From positions 372,001-436,000 of the forward strand of contig NZ_LBJC01000007.1 in assembly GCF_004114535.1 (NCBI RefSeq): DNA of 64,000 nucleotides, written 5' to 3'. The stretch is from Bradyrhizobium nanningense. GTDB lineage: Bacteria > Pseudomonadota > Alphaproteobacteria > Rhizobiales > Xanthobacteraceae. Below the pieces are notes generated by a model, which saw only the letters and a list, made by a program, of their open reading frames with translations, made no database searches and was not told the DNA's origin. The position numbers and the translations under genes are program-made. Of this stretch, positions 27,543 through 36,474 are shown piece after piece (the stretch's first letter is position 1; every line of letters starts with the position of its first letter).

Positions 27543-27796
27543 TGTTTTCCCTCCCTTATTGTATCGCGGGAACTACATCCAAAGCCTGCTGCGGCAAGCT
27601 GCCTTATCCGTACAGTTCGACTCCTGACCTCGGCGAGGGGTTTAGACAGCGGACGGTGATCGCTGCGGCCGAGTGGTGCATTCAGCAGCGCCGGAGCATC
27701 ATGATGAATTCAATGCTCAAAGTAGTACGAGCGCAAGCGACGTATTTTGGCAGCCACACTGTCCCAACACCCATGTGAGCCGACGCATCGCCATCG

Positions 27797-28831
27797 CTAG
27801 TTCGCCGCGCGCTTGCCAGCCGTCGTGCCCCGCTGCTTTGAGGATGATTCCGTCGGCGCATCCAGGAAGACCACGGGTGTGCCGCGCTTGACGTTTTCGC
27901 CGAGTGCACGCGCGTCCCAGTTGGTGAGCCTGATGCAGCCGTGAGAGGCGGACTTGCTGACCCTGTCGGGCTCCGCCGTCCCGTGGATGCCATAGCCCTG
28001 CTCCGATAGCCCGATCCAGTACGATCCCACCGGGTTATTGGGACCCGGCTTGATCTCGAAGGGCCTTTTGGATTTCACGCTCTTGAACTTGTACTCCGGA
28101 TTGTAGTGGTAGGTCGGCAGCTCATGGGTGCTGGTGACCTTCAGCGTCCCCGTCGGCGTCGGGCGATCCGGACTGCCGATCGACGCCGGGTAGGACGCGA
28201 CCAGACGACCTGAGCTCTCGAAAACCTTCAGCGTCGCGCGCGTCTTGTCGATCTCGATCCGAGCGATGCGCGGAAGCTCCCGGCGCGCCGGCACGTTGGC
28301 GACGACAATCGTCTCGCCAATCTTGTCGAAAGCCTTCCCCGGATTGAGCGCCTTCAACAGCTCCTCGCTCATGTGGAATTTTTCCGCGAGCCCTTCGAGC
28401 GGACTGGTATAGCTCAACGCGTCCAGCGACTTCATGTCGTCGAGCTTGGCCGGAAGCTTCTTCAAGAACGGTCCCTTCACATCCGCATCGGTGATCTTGT
28501 AGTCGACGACGACAGGACCCTCGCTCGCTGCGTTCAGCTTGTCCCACAGTTCGGGGGCGATCGTCTTGTCGAAGCCAGCACCGTTCTGCTCGGCGAACGC
28601 CTTCAACGCCTTCTGCGCGTTCTCGCCGAGCTTGCCGTCGATCTGGCCTGGCGAGAATTGCGCACGATCGAGCAAAATCTGAAGCTTCGTCACCGGCGCG
28701 CTGATCTTGTCCGCAGCCAGCTGCTTTTCCGGACGCGCCGCGTCGTTCACAGCCCTCGCATCGAGGTTGCCCGCGAGCACCGGGCAGACGAGCCACAGCG
28801 ACATCACCACGCCAAGCATCCATCGCATCAT
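27797..28831 (-). CDS. L,D-transpeptidase (YkuD) with peptidoglycan-binding domain
   Basis: 344 residues from MMRWMLGVVMSLW; a signal peptide ends PVLAG. Residues ~45-100 form a PG_binding_1-like helical domain (LQILLDRAQFSPGQIDGKLG). A central linker is followed by the YkuD domain, with the HGTAEP and SASHGCIRLTNWDA motifs holding the catalytic His and Cys. Periplasmic; it makes 3-3 peptidoglycan crosslinks or anchors proteins to peptidoglycan. It is divergent from the lytic transglycosylase gene. Confidence 0.93.
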   Translation of the reverse strand: MMRWMLGVVMSLWLVCPVLAGNLDARAVNDAARPEKQLAADKISAPVTKLQILLDRAQFSPGQIDGKLGENAQKALKAFAEQNGAGFDKTIAPELWDKLNAASEGPVVVDYKITDADVKGPFLKKLPAKLDDMKSLDALSYTSPLEGLAEKFHMSEELLKALNPGKAFDKIGETIVVANVPARRELPRIARIEIDKTRATLKVFESSGRLVASYPASIGSPDRPTPTGTLKVTSTHELPTYHYNPEYKFKSVKSKRPFEIKPGPNNPVGSYWIGLSEQGYGIHGTAEPDRVSKSASHGCIRLTNWDARALGENVKRGTPVVFLDAPTESSSKQRGTTAGKRAAN

Positions 28832-29015
28832 GATCGCTCGTCCCGTCTTGAAAATAATGATCCGCAAAATCGCGGGCAGTTTCTCTTTGGGAACACCGTA
28901 GTAACACCGAAGGAACCGGTGAGATCGCAGCTTTGCCGCAATCGGAAGGTTAAGAACTTCCTATCGCCGGCGCTTCGCTGGCCGTTCATCCCACAGTTCG
29001 AGGTTGCCCCAGCAA

Positions 29016-29978
29016 ATGCGATTCGTCGTCGCGGCTTGCGCCGCGTTTCTGATTCTGATGTGCGACCTCGATCCGTCGGCGTCCCGGCAAACATCAACTT
29101 TCGACACCGCCATTCTTCAGAACAATCATGCCTCGCCCCTGGTTCCGGTGGTCGAACTCTTCCTCGCCAGCGTGCAGGCCATTGAGCTCGCCAACGCGCG
29201 CGCGGCGCATGAGGAAACGATCGAGCCGCTGCGCGCGAGCGAACCCGTCGCCGAGGCGCCGATTTCAGCGACAGATAAATTCTGCCATGCGCTCCGCGAA
29301 GCCGCCGAGGCCAGCGGCATTCCCGTGCCATTCTTTGCCCGCCTGCTCTGGCAGGAGAGCCGCTTCAAATCCAACGAGGTCAGCCAGGCCGGCGCCCAAG
29401 GCGTCGCGCAGTTCATGCCGGAAACCGCCGCCGAAGTCGGGCTCGACGATCCCTTCGATCCCATGAAGGCGATGCCTGCATCGGCAAAGTTCCTGCGCAA
29501 GCTGCGCGATGATTTCGGCAATCTCGGTCTCGCCGCAGCCGCCTACAATGCAGGCCCGGGTCGCATTCAGAAGTGGCTCGCCAAGGAGAGCGAGCTGCCG
29601 CGCGAAACGCGCGACTATGTCCGCATCATTACCGGCACCAAGGCCGAGGACTGGATCGAGCGGTCGGAGGCGCTTGCGATCCGGATCGACCTGCCGCGCG
29701 AGGCACCTTGCGAAGGTGTCGGCAGCCTGTCGAAGGCAAAGGACGTCGCTTGGGTTCCGGTCAACCTGACGCCGTCGGCCATCGCTCTTATTCGCAAAGC
29801 CGAGCAGCTCGCCGCGCGGCTGGCGACGAGCCGTGCCCGCAAGCGGTTCGCAACCCTGCTCCGGAAGACGGCTTCCACTCGCGGCAAGGCGCGCAGCATG
29901 ATTGCAGCGCGCGCGGCCGGAAAGAGCGCGAAAGTCCGCGCCGTTCGCTTCGCATCACGCGAACGGCCCTCGGGCTAA
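29016..29978 (+). CDS. Lytic transglycosylase (SLT family)
   Basis: 320 residues from MRFVVAACAAFLIL; a TTG four codons upstream is less likely. The N-terminus has a signal-like hydrophobic stretch. The SLT domain holds the catalytic Glu in LLWQESRFKSNEVS, then GAQGVAQFMPETAAEVG and AAAAYNAGPGRIQKWL. The C-terminal ~70 residues are basic (ATSRARKRFATLL). It cleaves peptidoglycan glycan strands in the periplasm. Convergent with the DUF1236 gene, separated by a shared hairpin. Confidence 0.92.
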   Translation: MRFVVAACAAFLILMCDLDPSASRQTSTFDTAILQNNHASPLVPVVELFLASVQAIELANARAAHEETIEPLRASEPVAEAPISATDKFCHALREAAEASGIPVPFFARLLWQESRFKSNEVSQAGAQGVAQFMPETAAEVGLDDPFDPMKAMPASAKFLRKLRDDFGNLGLAAAAYNAGPGRIQKWLAKESELPRETRDYVRIITGTKAEDWIERSEALAIRIDLPREAPCEGVGSLSKAKDVAWVPVNLTPSAIALIRKAEQLAARLATSRARKRFATLLRKTASTRGKARSMIAARAAGKSAKVRAVRFASRERPSG

Positions 29979-29981
29979 TGT

Positions 29982-30009
29982 TCGGAGCCACCCGCTTGAG
30001 TGGCTCCGA
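29982..30009. terminator. Bidirectional terminator hairpin
   Basis: Perfect 10-bp stem TCGGAGCCAC / GTGGCTCCGA (29982-29991 with 30000-30009), 8-base loop. It sits 3 bases after the transglycosylase stop and 10 bases from the convergent DUF1236 stop. There is no long T-run. Confidence 0.65.
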
Positions 30010-30018
30010 CGTTCATTG

Positions 30019-31140
30019 CTAGTCGATCTCCTCGATCACGCGTCGTTCGCGGGGCTCGATGACGTAGGTCCGGCTGTCGCGATGGATGTAGCGGTATTCC
30101 CTCAGATCCGGCGCATCCCGATACACCGTGCTGGGGAGTTCCTCCACTTCGACACTGTCCGGGACGCGATCGCCGACATGGATCTCGGTGCGCGCCGTGC
30201 TGCCGGTGGTCCGCGCCTCGCTTCGCCCTTCGGTGCGGGTCTTCGCATGCTTGCGGATCACCTCGCGATCGCGATCGGAGAACTTGCTGGCGCTGCGCTC
30301 GCGCGTGGTCGTCGTCGTTGTCGCAGTGGATTGCCCCGAATACGGCAGCACCGTCACGATCTTGTAGGTTGCAGGGTCGACCACGACGATCTGATCCTTG
30401 ACCAGCGCAAAGCTGTAGCCGCGATATTGCGGCACGATCTCGACGACGTCGGGCGGCAGTGTCGAAAGATGCACGTCGCGCGGCACCACCGTGCCGACAT
30501 TCAGTGAGAAGTTGACACGGGTCAAAGGCTGAACGTTCAGGTGCGAGATCGACGTGCTGATCTTTGTCTCCTGCTGCCGGTTGAGATTCACGTCGGTCTG
30601 CGCGGCCGCCTGTGAACCGGTTCCCGTCCGCTCGCCCTGCGCCTGATTGCTGGTCGGCGCATTCGGTGCCTGCTGAGCCTGGTTGGTCCCGGACGCCGCT
30701 GGCGCCTGCTGGGCCTGGTTGCTGTTGGCCGGAGGCGGATTGGACCGATCCTGCGCCTGGTTCGTGTTCGCCGGCGGCGGGTTGGCGCTCTGCTGGGACG
30801 CAGGCTGGTTGCCGGCCGCGTTCGAATTCGCCGTGCCGCTCTGCGGCCGCGAGGTGTCCGCGCTGTTCGCGGCATTGTTAGATGTGCTGGAATTGGCAGC
30901 CCCGGACGGCGCGGTGCTCTGCGCATTCTGTGCCGACGTTCCAGTCGCCGGAGATTGCTGCGGCTGCGATGTGGTGCGCTGCGTATCAGCAGTGCTGGAT
31001 GGCGAGGTAGTGGACGGCGCGGTGGACTTTGATTGGGCTTGCGGTGTCTGCTCGGACTTCGTGGCCGTGCTTGGCGATTGCGCGAAGGCGGCGTTCGCCA
31101 GCACCAGCCCCAGGGCGGTGGTTGCCAACAGGCGGATCAT
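30019..31140 (-). CDS. DUF1236 domain-containing exported protein with low-complexity region
   Basis: 373 residues. A signal peptide ends ANAAFA. Residues ~25-185 are a Ser/Thr/Gln/Asn/Pro-rich low-complexity stretch with repeated NQAQ and PPPANxNQAQ units. Two DUF1236-like units follow: YRGYSFALVKDQIVVVDPAT and, at the very C-terminus, TYVIEPRERRVIEEID. DUF1236 proteins are abundant in Bradyrhizobium and have no known function. Likely periplasmic; the disordered segment looks like a spacer. Confidence 0.85.
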   Translation of the reverse strand: MIRLLATTALGLVLANAAFAQSPSTATKSEQTPQAQSKSTAPSTTSPSSTADTQRTTSQPQQSPATGTSAQNAQSTAPSGAANSSTSNNAANSADTSRPQSGTANSNAAGNQPASQQSANPPPANTNQAQDRSNPPPANSNQAQQAPAASGTNQAQQAPNAPTSNQAQGERTGTGSQAAAQTDVNLNRQQETKISTSISHLNVQPLTRVNFSLNVGTVVPRDVHLSTLPPDVVEIVPQYRGYSFALVKDQIVVVDPATYKIVTVLPYSGQSTATTTTTTRERSASKFSDRDREVIRKHAKTRTEGRSEARTTGSTARTEIHVGDRVPDSVEVEELPSTVYRDAPDLREYRYIHRDSRTYVIEPRERRVIEEID

Positions 31141-31224
31141 GGGTCACTCCCTTTTATCAAATGAACATGGCTACTAACCTGCGCTAAAACCGCCTGTTCC
31201 ACTTTTTCCTGCACGGAACCTGCG

Positions 31225-31686
31225 ATGCCATCGAACAGTGCCGGGATCGTCGCCTATCGGAAGCGCCGGAAGCTCGAGGTCCTCCTCGTTCATCCCGGAG
31301 GGCCGTTCTGGCGCAACAAGGATCTCGGCGCATGGTCGATCCCCAAGGGGGAATATACGGACGAGGAAGATGCGGAAATCGCCGCACGGCGCGAGTTCGC
31401 CGAAGAGCTTGGGCTTGAGCTGTCCGCGCCGCTGACCGCGCTTGGTCAGGTCAAGCAGCGCGGCGGCAAGCTCGTCACTGCGTTCGCAGCCGAGCTCGAT
31501 CTCGACGTGCGCAGCGTTCGCAGCAACACGTTCGAGATGGAATGGCCGCCACGGAGCGGCAAACAGCAGGCCTTCCCCGAGGTCGATCGTGCCGAATGGT
31601 TCACGCTCGATGCGGCGCGGGCGAAGATCAACGCAGGACAACGCCCGCTGCTCGATCGGCTGGCGCAGCTGGCCGGCGGCGAGTAG
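31225..31686 (+). CDS. Nudix hydrolase
   Basis: 153 residues. The Nudix box is complete: GEYTDEEDAEIAARREFAEELGL fits Gx5Ex7REUxEExGU. The start of the domain is SAGIVAYRKRRKLEVLLVHP, and the insert FEMEWPPRSGKQQAFPEVDRA is typical of small proteobacterial members. It hydrolyses a nucleoside-diphosphate derivative; the substrate is unknown. It is divergent from DUF1236. Confidence 0.92.
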   Translation: MPSNSAGIVAYRKRRKLEVLLVHPGGPFWRNKDLGAWSIPKGEYTDEEDAEIAARREFAEELGLELSAPLTALGQVKQRGGKLVTAFAAELDLDVRSVRSNTFEMEWPPRSGKQQAFPEVDRAEWFTLDAARAKINAGQRPLLDRLAQLAGGE

Positions 31687-31726
31687 CGACCACCGCAATC
31701 ATGATCAATTTCCGCAAGCGGCCTTC

Positions 31727-32710
31727 TCACTCGGCCTTGATGTTCGCCGCCGACACGACCTCGGCGAGGTCCTTCGTTTCCTTCGCGATCTTCGCGGCGT
31801 ATTCGGCAGGGCTGAGCACGCTCACGACGCCCTGCGAGCCCAGCTTCTCCGCGATTGCCGGATCCCTGGCCGCCGCGACGATCTCACGGTGCAGCGTCTC
31901 GAGGATCGGCGCCGGCGTCGACTTCGGCATGAAGAAGCCGACCCAGAACGAGATGTCGAAGCCGGAATAGCCGGCCTCGGCAACGGTCGGCACATCGGGC
32001 AACGACGGCAGCCGCTCGGCCGACGACACCGCGAGTGCGCGCAGCTTGCCGGCCTTGACCAGCGGCACGGCGGAGAGCGGGTCGAACACCGCCAGCACCT
32101 CCTGTGCGAGGATGCCGACCTCGGCAGCCGAACCGCCGCGATAAGGCACGTGGATCAGCTTGATGCCGGCCTTCTGGCTGAGCAGCTCCATGGCGAGATG
32201 GGCAAGGTTGCCGTTGCCGCCCGAGCCGTAGGCCAGCGCACCGGGCGCGGCCTTCGCGGCGGCAACGAGATCGGCCACGGTCTTGATATCAGCGGTCTTG
32301 GGATTCTCCGGATTGACCACCAGCACCAGCGGCGCCGACACGACGGTGGTGAGCGGCGCAAAATCCTTTTCCGGATCGTAGCGGATATCTTTGAACAGCG
32401 TCTTGTTGAGCGTGATGGTGGAGGAGTTGCAGGCGAGCATCGTGTAGCCGTCGCCGTCCGCACGCGCGACGCCTTCGGCTGCGATCATGCCGTTGGCGCC
32501 GGCGCGGTTCTCGACCACGAAGGGCTGCCCGAGCTTGCTGCCCAGGCGATCACCGATGATGCGCGCGGCGACGTCGACTGGTCCGCCGGCGCTGAAGCCG
32601 ACCATGACCTTGACCGGCCGCACCGGATATTTCTGCGCCATGGCCTCCGTCGACAGCGCAGAGGCGCACAATCCGGCGATGACGGCCAGCAGGCGGACGG
32701 TTCGTTGCAT
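31727..32710 (-). CDS. Tripartite tricarboxylate transporter (Bug family) solute-binding protein
   Basis: 327 residues with GGGGAGAG before the ATG. A signal peptide ends ALSTEAMA. YPVRPVKVMVGFSAGGPVDVAARI and GQPFVVENRAGANGMIAAE are diagnostic of the Bug/TctC family. It captures a carboxylated or amidated metabolite in the periplasm. No TctA/TctB membrane genes are adjacent, so it is an orphan, as is common for this family. Confidence 0.92.
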   Translation of the reverse strand: MQRTVRLLAVIAGLCASALSTEAMAQKYPVRPVKVMVGFSAGGPVDVAARIIGDRLGSKLGQPFVVENRAGANGMIAAEGVARADGDGYTMLACNSSTITLNKTLFKDIRYDPEKDFAPLTTVVSAPLVLVVNPENPKTADIKTVADLVAAAKAAPGALAYGSGGNGNLAHLAMELLSQKAGIKLIHVPYRGGSAAEVGILAQEVLAVFDPLSAVPLVKAGKLRALAVSSAERLPSLPDVPTVAEAGYSGFDISFWVGFFMPKSTPAPILETLHREIVAAARDPAIAEKLGSQGVVSVLSPAEYAAKIAKETKDLAEVVSAANIKAE

Positions 32711-33162
32711 TGGTTCTCTCCCCAGGCCTCACGGCGCCGCTTGTGCAGGCTTGTTGGTGCGACGCATCCGAGGATCATGAATAGCGGCCATCGCGGATTT
32801 CGCAATCGCGTTTGGGCGCCGGCATTCCGCCGCACGGCACGCGCGCGGCCCTCCAAACAATAAATGCGAAAACAACCCCATGCACAGTAGACGGCCCCAG
32901 TCGAAACAAGGGCTTACGCGCGGACACCTGCCTTCGGATAGTGCGAAATCGATTTTGACTCGTCGGGCAAAACAGGGGCATAATGGCATCATCGCGATGA
33001 CCGTAAGCAACCCGGCCTGCCCGGCCATGGACGCCTCGTTTCGATCGCGCACAAGCCCTTCATCGACATCTGAAGATCGCAACCGCCGCACGGCAGCTGC
33101 GCGGCTCGGCATCGCACCAGCGAGCCGCCGCGCGCCGACCGCGGACCCAAGGAGATATCGAC
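32711..33162. other. Intergenic stretch without a supported gene
   Basis: About 450 bases between divergent genes. Open frames here are short, arginine/serine-rich and lack ribosome sites. A segment at about 32944-32995 (ATTTTGACTCGTCGGGCAAA and following) resembles my memory of a short dispersed sequence in bradyrhizobia; only one copy is seen here. The 3' end holds the AAGGAGATAT ribosome site of the next gene. Confidence 0.5.
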
Positions 33163-33819
33163 ATGACGACAGCCCTGACACGCAACAGCACGACGCCCGT
33201 CACCAAGCATGACGGCAGCAAGCCGAGCCCGCGGATCAAGCTCACCCAAGAAAGCATCCTGATCCAGCATCCCGACGCGCAGGCCGGCGAACGGCTGTTG
33301 GGCGAGGCGCTCGGCGCCGTCGACCGCGACGCGCTGCACGGCATCCTCAAGCAATTGATGAAAGCCAGCGTGATCCTGCAGAAGCCCGATGAAGCCAACC
33401 TCGCCTTCATGGTCTCGATGATGAAGGGCATCGCGCCCAGGGATTCACTCGAGGCCATGCTGACGGCGCAGATGGTGTCGGTTCACGTCGCCACCATGCG
33501 CTCGGCCTGTCGTCTCGCCTTCACCGAGGATCTCTCGCAGCAGGAAGGCATCGCGCGCACGATGACCCGGCTGGCCCGCACCTTCGCAGCCCAGATCGAG
33601 GCGCTCAACCGCCACCGCGGCAAGGGCGAACGTCCGATCACGGTGCAGAATCTGTCGGTGCAGGACGGCGGCAGTGCGATCGTGGGAAATGTCGCGCAGC
33701 ATGCGCACCTGACTGTCGGCGAGCCGGGCACTTCGATTGACGCGGGACTGGTCCCGTCCCGCGAAGCCGGCGACCACGAGCACGACCGGACCGAAATGCT
33801 GCGAGGTGCCGGCGCGTGA
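33163..33819 (+). CDS. Conserved hypothetical protein, possibly phage-derived
   Basis: 218 residues with a good AAGGAGAT site. It is helical and hydrophilic with no membrane segment. Residues ~60-150 (LKQLMKASVILQKPDEANLA ... RTMTRLARTFAAQIEALNRHR) are followed by PITVQNLSVQDGGSAIVGNV. I recall this QNxxVxxGGQAIVGNV pattern from rhizobial hypothetical proteins near phage-like genes. Its GTGA overlap with the next gene indicates a two-gene operon. Function unknown. Confidence 0.7.
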   Translation: MTTALTRNSTTPVTKHDGSKPSPRIKLTQESILIQHPDAQAGERLLGEALGAVDRDALHGILKQLMKASVILQKPDEANLAFMVSMMKGIAPRDSLEAMLTAQMVSVHVATMRSACRLAFTEDLSQQEGIARTMTRLARTFAAQIEALNRHRGKGERPITVQNLSVQDGGSAIVGNVAQHAHLTVGEPGTSIDAGLVPSREAGDHEHDRTEMLRGAGA

Positions 33820-34091
33820 GTGCCGATCACGTCCGCAACACGCGTGCGATGTCGGCAAGCCCGCGCTGCGGGGCCCGCACCCGCTGCGGGCTCGCCTGCC
33901 GCGCCCCGGCCGTGCGCAGCAAGCTCCGCTGCCGCATGCACGGCGGCGCCGAGGGATCGGGCGCCCCGTGGGGCAACCGCAATGCGCGCAAGCACGGCGC
34001 CTTCGCGCAGGAACGGATTGCGGAGCGAAGGGCGATCCGGGAGCTGCTCGGCGAGGCGGGAAAGCTGTTGAAGGAGCTGGACTCGAACTAA
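33816..34091 (+). CDS. Small Cys/His-rich HGG-motif protein
   Basis: 91 residues from a GTG overlapping the upstream stop; an ATG at 33849 is an alternative. The pattern C-x5-C-x3-C-x9-C-x3-HGG (CGARTRCGLACRAPAV ... RCRMHGG) is followed by GSGAPWGNRNARKHGAF. This is the HGGxSGxPxGNRNAxKHG family often found near phage terminase genes in alphaproteobacteria. The cysteines and histidine suggest a small zinc knuckle. Function unknown. Confidence 0.72.
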   Translation: MSADHVRNTRAMSASPRCGARTRCGLACRAPAVRSKLRCRMHGGAEGSGAPWGNRNARKHGAFAQERIAERRAIRELLGEAGKLLKELDSN

Positions 34092-34149
34092 GGGAAACGG
34101 GTCATTTCGGAAGTTAAACGCCAATATCACCGGCTCGCCTGCCGAAAGA

Positions 34150-34332
34150 CTAGCGCGGGGCGTTCTCCGGATTGGCGGCAGCAATCTGCAGCCCTGCCTC
34201 CTCCAGCGCCTGGGCAATCTGCTTCGCCAGAAGCTTGGCCTCTTCGGTCCCGATCTGTGCGTCGGGATGTCCCTTGAAGAACGCACAAATGGTCGTGGCG
34301 ATGATGGTGTTCACCTGGTGCAAATCATCCAT
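34150..34332 (-). CDS. Small hypothetical protein
   Basis: 60 residues (ATG at 34332; a GTG 9 bases earlier is possible). The sequence is soluble and helical: TTICAFFKGHPDAQIGTEEA then KLLAKQIAQALEEAGLQIAA. The composition looks like a real protein, but the ribosome site is weak and no family is recognised. Confidence 0.5.
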   Translation of the reverse strand: MDDLHQVNTIIATTICAFFKGHPDAQIGTEEAKLLAKQIAQALEEAGLQIAAANPENAPR

Positions 34333-34402
34333 TTGATGCACACGAAGTTGCCAACTGCTTCACCCGGATGGGATGGCGCGTCGGCCCGCATAAGGAGAAG
34401 GG

Positions 34403-34477
34403 TCAACGCAAGCCAAAGAATGACAGAATGGCCGCGATCACGACGACTAGTCCTACGAGATAAATCAGGCCGTTCAT
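34403..34477 (-). CDS. 24-residue small membrane protein
   Basis: The reading MNGLIYLVGLVVVIAAILSF plus FGLR is preceded by AAAGGAGAACTGC, a near-ideal ribosome site. It is a single transmembrane helix with a one-Arg cytoplasmic end. Very similar short proteins ending ILSFFGLR occur in other Rhizobiales by my recollection. It is easily missed by gene callers because of its length. It lies between two other small minus-strand genes. Confidence 0.75.
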   Translation of the reverse strand: MNGLIYLVGLVVVIAAILSFFGLR

Positions 34478-34508
34478 TGCAGTTCTCCTTTCCGATGGAT
34501 GACTGAAT

Positions 34509-34736
34509 CTATCCGGGGGCCGCGAGCCCGCCCTTGTTGCCGCCCTGCTCATCGAGCGCGAGCTTTTCGAGCTGAACTTCCTTCTCTATGGCGGTCAGAG
34601 AGTTACCGATCTTGTCGACGATCCTGATCAGATCGGCATCGGAGATCTTGAGGCGCCTTCGAACGGACTTGACCTGCCCTGCGTTCGCAAGATCAAGCGT
34701 TGTGCGAATGACCCGTGGTGGTTTTGAGCACAGCAT
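34509..34736 (-). CDS. DUF3606-like small protein
   Basis: 75 residues from the ATG at 34736 with CAGGAGACC upstream; 12 residues of in-frame extension are rejected. The core VKSVRRRLKISDADLIRIVD then KIGNSLTAIEKEV resembles the DUF3606 helix-turn-helix-like fold, small proteins common in Rhizobiales and often stress-linked. The direct function is unknown. Confidence 0.65.
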   Translation of the reverse strand: MLCSKPPRVIRTTLDLANAGQVKSVRRRLKISDADLIRIVDKIGNSLTAIEKEVQLEKLALDEQGGNKGGLAAPG

Positions 34737-34901
34737 GAGCAGGTCTCCTGACGAGGGTAAGAGCGATGACATCTCTTTTGTTCCTCTTCCACCAGACCGC
34801 TCGGCCCTGAATGACGAATAAGCGAGAGCTCGATCCTACTTTGCATGGCCCGCCAATTGCGTCGCAGAGATCGACAGCGGCAGCTTGAGACGGTGGTCGC
34901 C

Positions 34902-36320
34902 TCATCCTCGCGGCGAGGTCGCCACGCCTCGAACGGTTTCGAAGCTGGCGCGCTGCAACGCGGCCCGTCGTTCCGCGATAGCATTGCTCAACAGCCCGAG
35001 CACCAGACCCAATGCCGCGAGCTCCTCTTCCTCGATGGCGCCGTCATCGTAGCATTCGAGCGTTTCACCAATGATGGCGTCGGCCTCGCGCTGCAGGACC
35101 AGAAGATCCTGGTTGGATTCCGCGGTTCGCGCGCTGGAAACCATGGCCAGGATTCTCTTGCGGTGGCTGTTGGTTTCCTCTCTTTCATCCCGATTCAAAT
35201 AGCGCCGCAACCAGGCGGCCGCCGAGCCGATCCCGGAGAGAAGCAGCAGCCCGAACCAGAAGTAATCGCCATACCGGTCGAGGAAGGTACGTTCGTTGCC
35301 GTCGATGACAGCCGCCGCGCCCCGATGCACCTGCAGTTCGGCGTCCTTGTCGACGTCCGGCTTGGTAATGTGCGCAGCGCCCGGCACCTGCCTCGCAATC
35401 GCCTGGCGAACGGCAAAGAGCTGGCGGAAAAAGGCGGCGACCGTCGTTTCAGGCAGGGACTTTCTCGCCACGATGAGGTGGCTGACGCTGACCGTTTCGA
35501 CTTTGTCACCCGGCCAGGCCGGATCCGCATTGAAGACGCTGGGCGGAATCTCCTCCGATTCATACCGGGGATGCTTCAAGGCGATCGCTTCCGATGCCTC
35601 GATGGCGAGAAACTTCGGCGCGCCGCGCACCCGCGCCGTTGCAGCCACGGCATCGGATGTAATCTTGCTGTCGAGCGGCCCGACCGCCATGAATGCATCG
35701 ATGGTCAGATCGCGCGCCAACTCCTCGGTCTGGTCCGTGCCAAAGTGTGTCACCACGACCTTTTCCGCCTCCACTCCAGAGGCGCTCAGGATGACGCGTA
35801 GCAATGCCGCGTTGACCGGGGTCCGGCCGATCACTCCGACGCGGCGCCCTGCGAGATCGGCGACCTCCTTGATTCTCGGCGAGGGCTTTCTTTTCGCGGT
35901 TTTGCCGTTGGGCCGAGACGGAGCCCACAGCACGACGAAGTTCTTCCGTACGACGGCGACGGTCTGGGCCTCGGTGGGCATGTCCAGATCGCCACGGCCC
36001 ACGGCGAGGTCGGCCTTGCCGGCCCCAAGCAGAGCGAGAGACTCCGCCGCGCCATCGGTCTTGATCGGGCGCAGCCTGACAGTCCGACTTTCGGCGCCAA
36101 AGGCATCGGCCATCGCCTGAATGACTTTGTGATCGTCGCTGCCAGGTGGTCCAACGGCGATCCGGAGGACGTCGGGCCGCAATGCGTAATAGAGTGCGCC
36201 GGCCGCGCCGCCAAAAACGAGGAATCCCACGGCGAGAACCAGGAGCAAGGAATTGCTTCTCCTCCGCTCCCGGCGGGCCGCCTCGCTGGTCGTCCGACCT
36301 ATACTCTCCGACGAAGACAT
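34902..36320 (-). CDS. TAXI-family (TRAP-type) solute-binding protein, membrane anchored
   Basis: 472 residues from MSSSESIGRTT; a 118-residue in-frame extension upstream is arginine-rich and rejected. An N-terminal membrane anchor (SLLLVLAVGFLVFGGAAGALYY) is followed by a TAXI/NMT1-like periplasmic domain: LRIAVGPPGSDDHKVIQAMA, LLGAGKADLAVGRGDLDMP. A second membrane helix at about residue 375 (YFWFGLLLLSGIGSAAAWL) leads to a ~90-residue acidic cytoplasmic tail. This double-anchored form differs from free periplasmic TAXI proteins and suggests sensing or a different role. No TRAP permease is adjacent. Confidence 0.82.
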   Translation of the reverse strand: MSSSESIGRTTSEAARRERRRSNSLLLVLAVGFLVFGGAAGALYYALRPDVLRIAVGPPGSDDHKVIQAMADAFGAESRTVRLRPIKTDGAAESLALLGAGKADLAVGRGDLDMPTEAQTVAVVRKNFVVLWAPSRPNGKTAKRKPSPRIKEVADLAGRRVGVIGRTPVNAALLRVILSASGVEAEKVVVTHFGTDQTEELARDLTIDAFMAVGPLDSKITSDAVAATARVRGAPKFLAIEASEAIALKHPRYESEEIPPSVFNADPAWPGDKVETVSVSHLIVARKSLPETTVAAFFRQLFAVRQAIARQVPGAAHITKPDVDKDAELQVHRGAAAVIDGNERTFLDRYGDYFWFGLLLLSGIGSAAAWLRRYLNRDEREETNSHRKRILAMVSSARTAESNQDLLVLQREADAIIGETLECYDDGAIEEEELAALGLVLGLLSNAIAERRAALQRASFETVRGVATSPRG

Positions 36321-36474
36321 TGCCGCCGCTGGCCGCAGGTGAAGGCGCTTCCTGGTAGGCAGGATGCCAGTTTTTCCCGGGTATAACGTCTGGCGGCCGT
36401 CCTGGTTCAGGACCCCCGTGGTGGGAGACCCGCCGAGACGGGCGTCGAGCCGCACAGGCCGCGCGTTTCCGGCG

